From Neodontobutis hainanensis (taxonomy: Eukaryota > Chordata > Actinopteri > Gobiiformes > Odontobutidae): 64,000 nucleotides of DNA. Below are positions 1-11,600 of this stretch, one piece after another (the stretch's first letter is position 1; every line of letters begins with the position of its first letter). Where the stretch lies: contig JALDNG010001414.1 in NCBI GenBank assembly GCA_024349245.1, positions 1-64,000 of the forward strand. The letters run 5' to 3'. A model generated the notes under the pieces. It searched no databases. It saw only the letters and a program-made list of their open reading frames with translations, and was not told the origin of the DNA. Both the position numbers and the translations under genes were made by a program.

Positions 1-1084
1 AATCGCACCCCTTACGCCAAAAGACTCAACTCAAAGTGTTTTAATCTAAACGGCCTAATATCTGGTGAGTATTATCTAGACACGAGTGCCAATAAAGTTT
101 TCAGTTTGTTTTTGATACATTTGTGGCTGTGGTTGTAATGAGCCTGGGAAGAGGCAGCCATTTCTTTGGGAAATAAATGCCATTTACCAAATGCCAGGAT
201 GCTTCCTTTGGAGGAGGCTCCTCCAGAGCCAAGACTAGAGTCTTGTAAAACTCCTTAGAATCTTTTGGAACTGGTAAACATGTTATTTTAGACAACTAAT
301 ATTTACATTTTTACTTTTTAACAGGCGGGTGCAGCGCTTTCTGAGTCATTGCAAATCTCCAGCCTGTACTTTTCTCGCCTCAGCCCAAGCATAATCTTTT
401 ATTTTCAAAAGTTTAGACAGATCCCAGGAAAACCAGGGAATGTGGAGACCTTTAACTCTAAATTACAAGGTGGTGTAGCAGGCCCCAGCAGTAGCACAGG
501 CCCGAGGTGATGAAGCAGGCTCCAGCCAGAAGAAGATTCAAGCAGAGGCACAGGCCCGGTTATTTGACATTATCGTGAAGTTTACGCTTTAAAGCACTAA
601 ATGCAATCCTCCGAGTACATGTGTCCCCTTGATCGCAAGGGAGGCGAGGGCCTTTATCGCCGCTATGCTTTATTATTGTATTTATTAATTATTGATATTA
701 ATGGTTGTTTATTTCCTGTGGTGACATTGGTGAAGGCTTTGTTAGGTATTTGATTTAATGATTCAGAATTATAAGGGGGGTGGGATTATATAAAGTCACA
801 CTTCAACCCACTCCCTTTTGAACATTATTATTTATTTAATTTTATTTATGTCTGTTTTTTTTTGTGTCAAATGTATGTTTGAAATAAAATAAAAAAAATT
901 GTCAAGTTTAACGTTTCTTTTATCCTTGTAAACCCAGCTTTCTGCTGAGAAATACTAAGGACACTAGATTGCAGCTTCAGATTGAGCGAACACAGTACTT
1001 TACGTTTTTCAATTTCTTTTTTTTTTTTTAAAGGGACAGTGCATGTTAGTGAACACACATGAAACAGCCACATGCCAGATTGTA
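1..1084. other. No gene recognised
   Basis: AT-rich noncoding sequence. Short open frames here have no recognisable domain and no flanking splice sites that would join them to a gene. An oligo-T/A stretch near 1016-1032 abuts the SINE copy that follows. Confidence 0.5.
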
Positions 1085-1290
1085 GCCTCAGGCTAATTTC
1101 CATCTGTTGTCCCAACATTCTCACGCATTTAAACACATTCAACAGTGCCCTGTCACTGGAGGCAAGGTTAAGTGTCTTGCCCAAGGACACAACAATAGTA
1201 TAAACTGGGGAGAGTGGGAATTGAAACGCCAACCTTCCGGTTATAGGTCTCTATATCCCTTCTCTCATTGTTGTAAACCCGAACAATGTG
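1085..1290 (-). repeat. tRNA-derived SINE, diverged copy
   Basis: It shares the core AGTGTCTTGCCCAAGGACAC and the flanking CACTGGAGGCAAGG with three other copies in this window (about 2565, 29277 and 40207). The tRNA-like head lies at the right end on the minus strand and is eroded, so the A box is barely visible. The family name is not known to me; the structure is that of a Pol III SINE. Confidence 0.7.
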
Positions 1291-2564
1291 CAAAATCCAG
1301 CAGTGAAGGCTTAATCAAACTTTGAGCTTAATCAGAGTAAGGGCTGTATGTATAGGTTTTTTTCAGTGTGCTCTCCTTTGTAGATCCTAACAGCACATAT
1401 GTGGCGGCCATTGTTTGTGAGCCCCAAAAGAGTTGGTCAGACTGAGACTAACTTTTCCAGTCAAACTTTTTAAGAGAGGTTAGGAGAAGAACAGAAGGCT
1501 TTAAAGACGTTAGAAGTTCAAGGTGTGTAAACAACCACAGCTGCTTTCCTAATATGCTACATTGACAGTTACAGACAGAAAGTGGGTTTTCTATTCAACA
1601 AATGATAAACTTTAAATTATCTTAATAAATTATTACATACTTTATCTGTTTATCCTTGTAGACATCTAATTTATTATTACAATAAAAAAAATGTCCAAGG
1701 AGTTGCCTACAGCATATTTATTTTATTTGATAAAAATAAGTGCTTTCATTTGTTAAATGTGTTTTTTGTGTATTTAGAAACCCTTGTTTGTGTGATGAGA
1801 TAGTTCACAGGAGAGGGCAGTTCACTTATAGGTGTGCAAAAGTGTAGGAATTTAAAGTGAGCAAGCAAAAAGAAAATTTATTAATATAGAATAAAATAAA
1901 AATTCTAAAGAAGAATAGCAGTGTAGATATGTAGAAAACGAGATAAGTTAAAATAGCAATACAAAAACTGTCACAAATCCAACTCAGTGCAAAACCATGT
2001 AGTTTAATATAAATATTAAATATGAAAATGGGAGAAGAGATTGTCTCCTTACTCCTTACCCTGGCTCAGAACTAAGCACTGAGTAGTCAGCGAATTGGAC
2101 TGGATTTAACAAGGGTTAAACTAAAAACCACAACTAAGTTGGGTGATCAGGTCATTTGTTTTACCAAAGCAGAGCAAACAAATAAATGCAAATATGCTGA
2201 TGTTTTAGAGTGCATGCCTTTTAATAAAGCTCCTAAACTGAAAATTTCCTAAAAGCGTTTTAACTGAGTTTAAACAGTAACATTATATAAACAAATGTAT
2301 AGGTTAATTTACATAAAAAAATTGGGCCAAAAAAAACAAATTCTTCAGTTTAGATATACACGTAAATCCTGTATAGAGGGAATGTGCGTGACATCACAGG
2401 CACTTCTGCTACACACACCGAGTGGCAAAAGCTTCCTGCATGGGATTTTTTTTTATTGCAAACACTCCCAAACACACACAATCAGAAAAAAACGTGATGG
2501 AGAACAGCTGTTGTGCAATAGATTCAGCAAAAAAATCAGAGTTATCTTTTTATAGACTGCCATT
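1291..2564. other. No gene recognised
   Basis: AT-rich noncoding DNA with no long frame, RNA gene or clear transposon end. Confidence 0.5.
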
Positions 2565-2780
2565 TTCCATTTATTCATTTAGCTGACACTTTTATCCAAA
2601 GCGACTCACATTATCCTACAGTAATTACCAGTGTTACAGCCACTGGAGGCAAGGTGGGTTAAGTGTCTTGCCCAAGGACACAACGACAGTATGAACTGTG
2701 GGGAGAGTGGGAATCGAACCACCTACCTTCTGGTTGAAAGACGACTGCTCTACCCACTGAGCTACTGCCGCCCGGTGCCA
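2565..2780 (-). repeat. tRNA-derived SINE, well-preserved copy
   Basis: Read on the minus strand it begins GGGCGGCAGTAGCTCAGTGG, with a Pol III A box (TAGCTCAGTGGGTAGAG, about 2750-2768) followed by a B box (GGTTCGATTCC, about 2710-2721). The SINE body, with the shared TGTCCTTGGGCAAGACACTT core, and a tail near 2570-2640 follow. The tRNA-like head is part of the SINE and is not a functional tRNA gene, because no anticodon or acceptor arm closes. Confidence 0.85.
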
Positions 2781-3149
2781 AAAGGTAAAGGAGAAACAAA
2801 TTCATTCTCTGACTATGTTATGCACAGATAGTTCAGATCAGTTTCTTTTTGGGACACGCCCCATCTATCCCACTGATTGGAAAAAAAACGGCAACATAAC
2901 TCCCTATGAGAATGAGAATAAAACAGACTAGTATCTTCTTAAACTAAGGGCGGTTGGACTCGACAGTGATCCTCACATCTTAAGAATCAGTTGTCCATAG
3001 ACTTTGATATGTGGCCAGTAATTGTACCTAATACTCAAAGCAAAGCCTTATGGCATACAAAAGCAGAAAATCATGTGAGAATCCACACTGGAGAGAAAAA
3101 GTTGTAAACAAACAACTTTATGACTTTCTCCTGATTAACCTCTGTTTTA

Positions 3150-4945
3150 CTGTTTTTAGGCCAGGTTTTAGGCCCCATCAGTACTGAGTCACCTTGAGTA
3201 CTGACAAGAGAATGTTATCAAGGTAACCTACGCAGGCAGAGTCTCAGCCTTAGTCCTGCTGGATCTGAGTCTAGCGTTTGACACAGTTGATCATGTGATC
3301 CTGTTACAGAGGTTAGAGGACTGGGTGGTTCAGGTCCTATCATGAAGACAGGAAGTACTTTGTTTAAATTAGAAACTGTGTCTCAGACCCAATGGATTTG
3401 ACCCGGGACCCCTTTTAGTCAATCTTTACATGCTTCCTCTGGGCCCGTTAATTCGCAGTAACAATGTGTCTACCACAACTCTGATGTGAGAGTCGTTAAA
3501 GACTCAGGTGAGTTGTTAGTGCCACTGTTCCATTCAGGTGTTGTTGTTCTAGAGTACCCTGTTTTGTTTTAGGTTTAAGAACACTGTTATAAATACTAGG
3601 CAACATAAATCTGAAGCCACCTTCTCTGTTCACAGAGGGCTTTTCCATTTTAAAAAAAATGTCTTCCTTCACCCCTCTCTCAAAACATCTGGCTTCTCTG
3701 GACAAAATTCAGACATTGCTGTCCTCAAAGGAATGTCCTTTGTCTTTGAGGTGGAGGTGGACTGCAGACTCAACTCCACTGTGCTAATACACCCTCTTGT
3801 GAAGCTGAAGTTTTCTTCGACATAACTGTCACTGCACTCTTCACTGAACTGCATAAACTACATTACTCTGTTTGTGGGGTTCTTGTCTTTAGGGTGGACC
3901 AATCTTTGATACAAAGTATACCCTGGTTTAAAGTGGACTGGAATGTTGTGTTTGTAGAAAATCCTTTTCTTCTTTCCAAAGAACAATACATTCGTAAAGC
4001 CCTGAGAGACTGTGGATAACCCAGTTGGACATTCAACAAAACCAACAGGACACAGAAACCTAACAGACAGGAACCAGGGACAAAAGGAATGGTGTGGTTA
4101 TCCCTTATGTGTCTGGTTTATCTGAAAAACTTAGAAGGATTTTCCCTCTAAAGATAAAAGCTAGGCTCTCTAACCAGTTGATCTCAGAATTGATAAAGTC
4201 TTTTGGAATTAGAGAGTCCAGATGCTTTTGCTTTAACCTTTTCTTAAATCTTGGGTAATAATGGACTCAGACCTGGACTTTAACAGCCTCATTAAAACAA
4301 TAACATCAGATTTTTAACATCTCAAAAACGTTGCCAGAATCAGGGGTATTGTGTTTAACCCAGATTTAGAGAGACTTATCCAGGCATTTATCTCTAGCAG
4401 GTTAGACTACTGCCATGGTCTGCTCACTGGTCTTACTAAGCGAGCTGTAAGACAGCTCTAGTACAAACAGACCGCTGCTGCTAGAGTCCTGACTAGTCCC
4501 AGAAAGTACGACCATATTAGTCCTGTCCTCAGGACCTATCAGGTCTCTACGCTGGCTTCCTGTCTCTCAGTGGATGTAGTTTAAAGCAGCTCTGCTGGTG
4601 TATAAGGCTTTTCATGGTTCACGCTGAAGTACATCTCTTACATGTTAGTTCAATATGAACCATCTTGGACTCTAAGGACCTCAGCTAAAATGTGGAACAG
4701 TCCTCCAGAGGAGGTAAGACAAGCCTCTACTCTGAGTCCAGGCTGAAAACAGTTCTGTTTAACTGTGCATATGACAACTAAATGTATTTTATCTGCTTCC
4801 CTTTTAGATTTGTTTTAATTGATTTATTTAATTTAATTTTAATTAATTGTATTGCTTGTAAATTGTCTTTTATTCCTGTAAAGCACTTTGAGTTACCCAG
4901 TGTATGAATTGTGCTATATAAATAAAATTGCCTTGCCTATATATT
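3150..4945 (+). mobile_element. Decayed L2/CR1-type LINE (3' part)
   Basis: A broken reverse transcriptase can be followed in shifting frames. Near 3250-3310 is a motif-A-like LLDLSLAFDTVDH. Near 4390-4430 is a SRLDYCHGLL-like block, typical of the region after the RT domain. The 3' end near 4875-4935 has the GTAAAGCACTTTGAGT...GCTATATAAATAAAATTGCC tail common to fish L2-like elements. No frame is open for more than about 80 codons, so the copy is old and inactive. Confidence 0.75.
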
Positions 4946-6409
4946 CTTTAATTTTCCTGACCCATACTGGTGAGGACAGTTAGCTGAGAACACCTCAAGC
5001 AATTTTAGTTGTAGATCCCAGGACTATAGTATAGTAAAAGCGACTGAGACAAGACCATGTAACAGTGGAACAAAACCTGACATCAGACTAAAAGCTGGAG
5101 GTCAGGCTTCAGAGAATCCAGATTAAAGACCAGTGTGGAACCTGGACCCAGGAGATTTTCTTAATTCATTTGAGATTATTCAAAAGTATCACAGTTGTGT
5201 AATTATTCCATTTGTACTCAATGTTCTGCATTAAAGTAAAACGGTGTAGTGACTAATTTAATCTAGTAAACTATTTAAATCCAGTAAATTATTTAAATAT
5301 AGTAAAAGATATGCTTTAAATTTATGTTTTGTATCTCACAATACAATACACAATACCGATAATATCACAATACGGCAATTAAAAACAAAAATTACTTTTA
5401 TTCCTTGTGTCAGTGAAACAATAGAAGACTTTGTGTAACAGTGTCTTCTAGACTCACTCCTGTGACCGTCCTGTCACTCACAACAGTGACATTTATTTAG
5501 AGGTGAATTTTAATATTAACTAGGTTGTACTATACTTGCTGATAACCAATTAATTAACCATTTTTAAAATGGATACTAGATAAAAATACAACAACATACC
5601 ACTCCAAGTAAAGTGAACCATGTGCTAAATGAAATAAATATATAACAGTCTAACACTTCTCTCAGAGTGTTAGTGTACCTCAGTGTTTCCTGCGGGCCGG
5701 GTGCCTTGGCGTGGTGGTCAAAGGTCACATGATGCGTTGAAGGGGGGTTGGGAAGAAGTAAAAGTAATAATTTATCTAACATACTAAATATCTTACTGCA
5801 GAAATTAAATGCATGCAAATAAAAACACACTCAGCTCTTATTTTCCCTGCTTAGTAAGCACGGGCCGGATTATTGTAAATGACAATTGGTTCTCAATTGA
5901 CCTACTGGTTAAATAAAGATATAGTTTAATATTCTGTAATTACATCATGGTTTGTAATGATACCTTCTCAACTCTACCTTCATTTAACAAAACAAATTAT
6001 AACCTAGGAACAATGCCTTCTCTCAAAAATTTATTAATAATGGATAAAATGCCAAAGACATCTTTGGGAAATGTGGTGGGGACAACATAAAGACTGCACG
6101 TGGTTGGTTTCATGTGAAATAAAACGTCAGATAAAAATGAAAGGGACACAGGAGAGAAACTACTAAGACTTTTAAAACCAAGTGCTTCTCTATTGACAGT
6201 AATAATGTGGTCTGGAGCAGTTATTTGTTCTATTATAGTCTTAACTTTATTAACAAAAAGTTATGTCTCACATTATTTGTTGTAGACATCACTAAAATAA
6301 CAGGGCTGTGGGGCAGTGATAGATTTTTAGACCGTAAATAAAGCGCTAGGATTTGACAGACAGAACGCACTCTTATATAAAGCACGGTTGAGTTTGGGGA
6401 GTCTATAAA
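4946..6409. other. No gene recognised
   Basis: AT-rich noncoding DNA. A motif CAGTGTTTCCTGCGGGCCGG near 5680-5705 looks like the end of a hAT-type element, but no partner end was found. Confidence 0.4.
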
Positions 6410-6640
6410 TAACTAAAACAAACACTGGTTCTTTACAAGCCATAATAAAATAGAGATGGTCTCATGAAGTAAAACTATTGTTAAACCAAGGGGTACATTT
6501 AAAACCATTTCTAAAAGGGCGGTAACCCCCTTTCCAGACAGCCTGGGCTGATGGATGTACGTGTAGTCAGGTGGTGTAGCTTCTATGAGAGGGTGCAGTC
6601 TCTGTGTGTAATCCGAGTTTTGGTTCACATAAAGAAGTCT
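6410..6640 (-). mobile_element. LINE endonuclease-domain fragment
   Basis: The minus-strand frame reads LIEATPPDYTYIHQPRLSGK. This resembles the apurinic-endonuclease domain of fish L2-like LINEs, which typically has a TPPGY.Y.HQPR..GRGGG block. A short downstream block (FKCTPWF-like) continues the match. It is a short remnant with no open RT beside it. Confidence 0.55.
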
Positions 6641-8690
6641 AGTTCATTAGAAGTAATAAAATCATGGCATAAAAAACGTTTGTTATTTATAAACCTGAGG
6701 CTGGGTACAGACAGTGGTAGCTGGTGATGTGTATCCTGGTGATCTGAAGGGGATGGGGGACCTGGGATCAGTGTTATAGGAGGAGTGGGAGGTGAAAACA
6801 GTCTTACAACAGGAAGATAAAAAAGTTAAAACGGTTCTTTAAAACTCTTTTGGTCATTTCAGATTGTTGACAGGCATTCTTTGGATTTAATGTGAACGAT
6901 AACCCTTGCAACAGTGGGGGCCACTGCCTGCCTGTCACATAAAGACTGCACAGTTGCTCCAGGTAAATAAGATGAAGAGGGGTTGAGCAACAGCAGTGAG
7001 CTCGACTAATGTCAGCAGAGTGACTGAGGGGTGGCTGTTTTCCAGATGGCCTGTTAAGAGTTTAATCACCCACTGTATCAGCTATTTTGGATATAATGGG
7101 AACGAGACCTGTATGTCCATTTTAAAAACTGGTGTTAATGCGGTAACCTTTTAATCTGCTACGACTATGGAATGTTTGAAAGACATACAGTATTGAGTGT
7201 TGGGTGATCAGACATACAAAGGAGTCCTTATACTCTTTCAAAACTTTTGTGTTAAATCCAAATGCATCTGAATTTTTCAGATCACTAATTTTATCTACTT
7301 CATAGTCTGATATTTCAGTGATCCTGAACAGTGGCTGAGTATTATCAATATTATCTGAGCAAGCAGATGGAGTGAAGTGCTATTTCAAGAAAGAGCTCAG
7401 ATTGGTGGCTATAGATATGGTCCTTTATGTTATTCAAGTCTCTGATCTAGACCGGAACTAAAAAGAGGCGTAACACTGTTAAGAGTTTGAGGTGAATCTT
7501 TACAATCACATTCTAAAACATTAAGACCTAACACTTTACCTCCTATACTTATTTGAATATAAACATGAACTATTAGAATAAGAGGAAGGCCTGCTTATAA
7601 AACTAATAGGATGTTACCTTTGTATTTAATGGAATACAAACTGTTTAAAATTAGTGCCCTTTATTACAGTTCCACCTACATTTTAAGCTGTGGATATACC
7701 CTGTCCTCTGCTCTAATCTGGCAGGGGTTATATAAACAGGATGGATAGCAGGGAATGGATTTTTACCTTTATTTGTATTTCTTTGCAGTAAATCGGTGTT
7801 AATTCAAAGTGCAGCATTGTAGTATAGTGCTCTCTGTAGGATATTTAGTGAACAAATGCAAAGCTCACCAGCGAAATGCAACATTGAAGACATCAGATTT
7901 CTATGACAACTGAAAAGTGTGACATTTCAGATTTTATTAGAAAAAGACAGCAACAGTTATTGTAACCCTTTCACTGATAATTTATAATAACCCTTCCCCT
8001 GTTTATGTTGTAGAACCCAAAGTCTGCCTGCTTCTCTACAGCAACCTTACTGTGGGGGGAATGACACAGCAGAAAAAACTGCACATATTTCTCCTGTAGT
8101 GTCTCGGTCAGGACAAGAGCTTGGGCCTCCTTCACAGAAACACCATATATTGACGCCCCTTCTGTAACCACAGTGTTGAGGGGCTTCATAAGAAAAGCAA
8201 ATTAACTAAGGTTTCACAGGTTATGGGCTAACATTATTCAGTAAATAACAAATACACATTTGCAAGTACTCTTCTAAAAAAACAAAAACAAAAAAAAAAA
8301 ACAAAAAAAAAAGCAGCTAAAGCTGAGCGGATTCTGCAGCAAAGCGCTGGTTAAACAGCCGCTGCAAACAAACTAAAAAAAAAAAAAAAAAAAAAAAAGT
8401 CTACATGGTGGGAGGTGACCAAAGGTACCTTCAGAATGTAAATTTAACAGCTTTGTAAAAATATGTGAACAAACATGAACTGAAACAATTAAATTAGAGG
8501 ACGTCACAGACACATTGGAGGAACTATATATACGTTATATTGGATTTACTGCCAAAACACAGTATATTTATATTTTTATGAGAATGACTATGATTCAGAG
8601 TCACTCCACACCTGACACTCCCCCTCCCTGTTGTACCCAAGCCCAACAGTCCACCATCGTCATGGCAACAACCTGGCCAAAGGGCAAAGG
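6641..8690. other. Noncoding; one unexplained short frame
   Basis: Noncoding DNA downstream of hspa9. An A-rich tract runs through 8281-8398. A 72-codon minus-strand frame at 7971-8189 has no domain I recognise; it includes VSVKEAQALVLTETLQEKY and could be an orphan exon or chance. The hspa9 3' UTR must lie in the right-hand part. I could not fix its poly(A) site. Confidence 0.4.
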
Positions 8691-8691
8691 T

Positions 8692-11600
8692 CTACTGCTG
8701 GCCTTCCTTCTTCTCTCCTTCTGACGAACTGGAGCCTGAGCCGCTGCCTTCGCGCTCTGCCGCCATCTACAGGACACACGGAGTACAGTTAGCATCAGGA
8801 CTAAACACTGTTAATGCAAGAGGATTGGTGTGGCTTGAATGTGGACTTTACCTTCTTGTAGGCCATCTCGAAGAGTTTGAGCGATGCCTGCTGCAGGGTG
8901 GAGGCGGCCTGTTTGATGTTCTCTCCCGTCTCTGAGTCTTTATTGGCCAGAAGATCACGGACCTTTGAGATCTCCTCCTTCAGCTTGGTGCACTGACGGG
9001 ACAGAAGAACTTATTCATACTGTGTTTCGGGACTAGGGATGGCAACAGAGTTTCACGATCAACCTGGTTTTCAGACCCACAAATCAAGTCTAATGTCCTG
9101 CTTTTGGAGAACGCACTCATTTTTGGGGAAGGATTGTGGCCTGTTTGTATTTTCCAACAACCCAAACTTTTGTCCTGGTTAAAAGGGAATCAAAAGTTTA
9201 TAAAGTAGCAACTGCAAAACCATGTGACTGTATCTGAGGGTCACACTGCCCCACGCCTGATGAGATGGAAGTAGAGCATTTTAATTGCTTATTTTTTATA
9301 TGGAGACATTTTTCCTCTGACCTTAGATAAACATTTGTGAGAAACAAGACCTTCACTTTTTAGTGGGTTTTTATAAATGCAACATATTAAAAATGTGGTG
9401 ATACAAGAATTTTGGGAAGATTTTGGATGCTGCTGAAAAGTAATGCTAATCCATGTTTCTGTTCTATACTAGGGGGAAGTCTGGTCTCTGGAGATTTGAG
9501 TTTCTGGGGAAAAACACCCACCGACATAGTTTAGCTACAATTGGTCTGACAGGATTCCTTCTTAAAAAAAATACTGTGAAGGGATCTCAGTTCTATTTCA
9601 CTTCCACCCCTATCCATTCACAAATAAATGTGGTGTCTAATAATAATAATAATAATAATAAATTATAATAATAATTTTGTTTGTTCAGCCAAAATGAACA
9701 AACAAAATAATATCTCAAAGTTACCTCACGTGTGACAGTGAATACGTTCAAGAGCTGTACCTCATCAGCAGGAAGCTGGTCTTTGAACTCCTCCATCTTG
9801 GACTCTGTGTCGTGGATGATGCCTTCTGCCATGTTCACAGCTTCCACTTGGTCCTATGCACAAACATCATCGATAATAGAGAACATTAAACTCATTCATC
9901 AACGCATTACATTGACTTTGATTTGTTTGAACAATTTACCTTCCGCCTTCTGTCCTCTTCCGCGTACCTCTCGGCGTTCTTGATCATGTTCTCGATGTCG
10001 TCTTTACTGAGACCCCCTGAAGACTGGATTACAACTGCACGGAGGGGATATGAGTATTATTGGATTTTAAGCAAAATACTGTGGGTGAATGTGTTCCTGG
10101 GAAAATGATAGAAGTTAACCCATTCTGTAGTTAGGGCAAGCTTTTTTCAGCTTAGCCTCCTAGCAAAGGTTAAACACTTCTCGAGTAAGGCGCTATATAA
10201 ATTAATTGAAGTGTGAACAAGTCCGTCAGTGACATTGACTCACTTTGCTGCTCGCGGCCCGTGCCCTTGTCTTTGGCCGAGACATGGACGATGCCGTTGG
10301 CGTCAATGTCGAAGGTGACCTCAATCTGCGGGACCCCTCGTGGGGCAGGGGGGATTCCCACTAGAGTGAACTGACCCAGCACCTTGTTGTCAGACGCCAT
10401 CTCTCTCTCTCCCTGACACACTTTGATCTCCACCTGAGTCTGACCGTCGGCAGCTGTTGAGAACACCTACGGCGTGGAAAAGACCAGAAAATATTTTTAC
10501 TCGCATTTCCCTGTGGTTTACAAATGTCTGAAATGTGTGAGCCCTGTGCTCTGTACCTGGCTCTTCTTTGTGGGAATGGTTGTGTTCCTGTTGATGAGTT
10601 TGGTAAAGACGCCGCCCAGAGTCTCGATGCCCAGAGACAGAGGAGTTACGTCCAGCAGCAGCACATCAGTGACATCACCAGCCAGGACTCCTCCCTGGAT
10701 GGCGGCTCCGATGGCGACGGCTTCATCTGGGTTCACGGACTTGCTAGGGGCGCGGCCAAACAGGTCCTGAACGGTCTGCTGAACCTGGAGGACAACATGG
10801 GAACATTTAAGCTAAGCTCTTGCCCAGTAATGTTTAAAAATGTAAATTATAGAGCACAATAATTGGACACATGTTCAATCATTCAATACTATTTCAGATG
10901 CATAGAGCTTAAGTTGATACAAAAGCAGTGTTTCCCACAGACCTGCATAAGTCTATGGCAGGGTGTTGATGACACCATCAGGTAGGTGTGTGTGTGTTTG
11001 TGTTTGGAGAGGGGTTAAAACTGGACTGTTTGAGATGCACTGAGCTTAAAATTTGAGCTTACTCTGCTTTTTACTCACACCACAAAGACAAGTGGCCCAG
11101 TGTTTGTATTAATTACAGTAGATTTATGCAAATGACACAAGCAATTTAGATTTTAAAACACACCTATAGTGCGGCTGAAGTTCAGTGCAACAAGATAACT
11201 GTAGAAATTGATGTCCGTTCATAAACAAGGCTGGTTAAACAGAGGTTCATTTGAAGCTGGATCAGATAAAAGTTGCTGTTTTTTTGAGGTACTGTCTCTC
11301 CTCTGTCTCAGTTTGAATCCACCACTCGGGTCACTGCAGTGAGAAACTAAAGACGAGACAGCGCTTGTTTGTTCTTACATCACAGGGACGTGTGAGCAAA
11401 AATTCTATTATTAAACTTTCTTGCAAATGAGCTGCAAGTAATTTTGATGAAGATGATTGTAGTGCTCCTTTAAGTGCAATATGTTTACGGTACTGTTAGG
11501 GTCCGTTTACACGACAGCACATTTCTGTTGTGAATAGGCCTCGTTTACAGGACACCAGTGTTTTCAAAACCACAGACCTTTGAATCTGGCCGAGGTGGTG

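Noticed and set aside
2710..2770. A tRNA gene on the minus strand
   Set aside because: A and B boxes are present, but the cloverleaf does not close and the same sequence recurs with a shared SINE body in four places.
10190..10215. A separate L2 LINE tail (GGCGCTATATAAATTAATTG)
   Set aside because: Too short to distinguish from chance, and no LINE sequence is adjacent.
11490..11600. A Harbinger/hAT end near GGGTCCGTTTACACGAC
   Set aside because: It looks like a transposon end, but no inverted partner or target duplication was found in the intron.
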